Below are positions 14,018 through 14,431 of a stretch of DNA of 14,431 nucleotides, one piece after another (within the stretch, counting starts at the first letter, position 1; every line of letters starts with the position of its first letter). This stretch comes from Tissierella_B sp964485455 (GTDB lineage: Bacteria > Bacillota > Clostridia > Tissierellales > Tissierellaceae): contig CAZAJU010000051.1 in assembly GCA_964485455.1 (NCBI GenBank), positions 1-14,431 on the forward strand, written 5' to 3'. The position numbers and the translations under genes were made by a program. The notes beneath the pieces were generated by a model. That model saw only the letters and a list, made by a program, of their open reading frames with translations, had not been told where the DNA came from and ran no database searches.

Positions 14018-14173
14018 ATGGATAATAAAGCTTTAAGTGGGGTTAAATGTGTAGTTACATCATGTTTTTATAACAAAGACGCAAACAAATGTGTAGCAGA
14101 TCAAATTCTTGTAGAACCAAAGAACGCAAATACCTCCGATGATACAGACTGTTCAACTTTTAGACCTAAATAA
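14018..14173 (+). CDS. DUF1540 small four-cysteine protein
   Basis: A 51-residue protein, too short for common length cut-offs. The ATG follows AAAGGAG by eight bases. It reads 'GVKCVVTSCFYNKDANKCVA' at 8-27 and 'DDTDCSTF' at 41-48, which is the DUF1540 pattern. Cys11, Cys16, Cys25 and Cys45 probably form a small metal-binding or disulfide-stabilised fold. The family is common in Clostridia and Bacilli and its function is not established; no membrane or signal segment is present. A possible sporulation-type promoter lies upstream. Its stop codon is the first base triplet of a tandem hairpin repeat, so the first hairpin of that repeat may also end its transcript. Confidence 0.85.
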   Translation: MDNKALSGVKCVVTSCFYNKDANKCVADQILVEPKNANTSDDTDCSTFRPK

Positions 14174-14275
14174 GAAAAGCTTCTATCGAAGAGTTAAATG
14201 TAGCTTTTCTTGTTACTCATATACGGAAAGTCCATCAAATAAAAGACTAAAATAGTAGGACTTTCCTATTCGTGA
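14171..14275. repeat. Double-hairpin tandem repeat, unit 1
   Basis: A 105-bp unit with two inverted repeats. The first pairs AAGAAAAGCT (14172-14181) with AGCTTTTCTT (14202-14211). The second pairs GGAAAGTCC (14225-14233) with GGACTTTCC (14258-14266), both perfect. It begins at the DUF1540 stop codon and is followed directly by a second, about 80% identical unit of the same length. Confidence 0.85.
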
Positions 14276-14380
14276 TAAGAAAAGCTTCTAAAGAAGCATT
14301 AGAGGTAGCTTTTCTTGTTATTCACATACGGAAAGTCCTATAAAATATAAACTTAAAAAATAGAACTTTCCTATTAGTAA
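14276..14380. repeat. Double-hairpin tandem repeat, unit 2
   Basis: Same 105-bp length as unit 1, with about 21 differences by eye. The first stem is kept exactly (14277-14286 with 14307-14316) and an extra inner hairpin GCTTC-TAAA-GAAGC appears at 14284-14297. In the second stem, GGAAAGT (14330-14336) pairs with ACTTTCC (14365-14371). One pair is lost, but the stem extends through CTAT (14338-14341) and ATAG (14360-14363). Differences cluster in loops, so the folds look conserved. Confidence 0.85.
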
Positions 14381-14390
14381 TAAATAAAAG

Positions 14391-14431
14391 GGTCAGGTCT
14401 ATTTCTTTTTTCAAAGAAATTATACCTGACC
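14391..14431. repeat. Two-step hairpin at window edge, possible REP/IS200-like end
   Basis: GGTCAGGT (14391-14398) pairs with ACCTGACC (14424-14431). Inside, ATTTCTTT (14401-14408) pairs with AAAGAAAT (14413-14420) around a TTTC loop. The two stems are separated by a small asymmetric internal loop (CT against TAT), and a further G at 14390 could pair beyond the edge. GGGTCAGG-type imperfect hairpins occur beside REP-associated tyrosine transposases and IS200-like elements. No transposase is in the window. Confidence 0.6.

Noticed and set aside
14171..14380. CRISPR array.
   Set aside because: Only two adjacent units of 105 bases without unique spacers; the units are diverged and each contains two hairpins.

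Overview
The window is AT-rich DNA from a low-GC Gram-positive, most likely a member of the Clostridia or Tissierellia. The evidence is the A/T-ending codon use, strong AGGAGG ribosome binding sites, TTG and GTG starts, a lipoprotein-type BMP transporter, a TGS-type nucleoside kinase, a DUF1540 protein and a cre-like site. The genus cannot be told from this sequence.

Positions 1-8790 (all on the minus strand) hold one catabolic locus. Read in transcription order it is: a DeoR-family regulator, a DUF985 cupin, a BMP-family nucleoside-binding lipoprotein, a double-ABC ATPase, two permeases, a Gfo/Idh/MocA oxidoreductase, an SDR dehydrogenase, a trimeric-type purine nucleoside phosphorylase, and the first 22 codons of an MtnA-like sugar-1-phosphate isomerase that runs off the left edge. 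Gaps are short or negative throughout (14-nt overlap between ATPase and first permease, ATGA overlap between oxidoreductase and SDR), so the genes from the cupin to mtnA look cotranscribed. The logic reads as: import a purine nucleoside, modify it by one or two NAD(P)-linked steps, split it with phosphate to base plus pentose-1-phosphate, and isomerise the aldose-1-phosphate to a ketose-1-phosphate. The phosphorylase keeps the Asn of 6-oxopurine enzymes but has Gly where relatives have the His that contacts the ribose 5'-OH. Together with the MtnA-like neighbour this suggests a 5'-modified (methylthio or deoxy) purine nucleoside rather than plain inosine. This operon is the best candidate here for an undescribed pathway; its substrate is inference.

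Control elements are visible. A perfect consensus sigma-A promoter (TTGACA-17-TATAAT) drives the regulator gene and is flanked by two copies of a 13-bp near-palindrome, the likely autoregulatory operators. A cre-like perfect inverted repeat sits over the -35 region of the probable operon promoter. A strong hairpin lies between the lipoprotein and ATPase genes.

Positions 9065-11774 (minus) hold an RluA-type pseudouridine synthase followed by a TGS/uridine-kinase fusion, ending at an intrinsic terminator. Divergent from it (11874-12437, plus) is a membrane protein with an acidic linker and an MltG-like N-terminal subdomain but no catalytic domain. It shares a bidirectional terminator with an unrecognised protein (12477-13004 or -13088, minus), which follows an RsuA-type pseudouridine synthase (13151-13873, minus).

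The right end (14018-14431, plus) has a 51-aa four-cysteine DUF1540 gene missed by a length cut-off, a tandem pair of 105-bp double-hairpin units starting exactly at its stop codon, and a 41-bp two-step hairpin beginning GGTCAGGT at the window edge that may be the end of a REP or IS200-like element.
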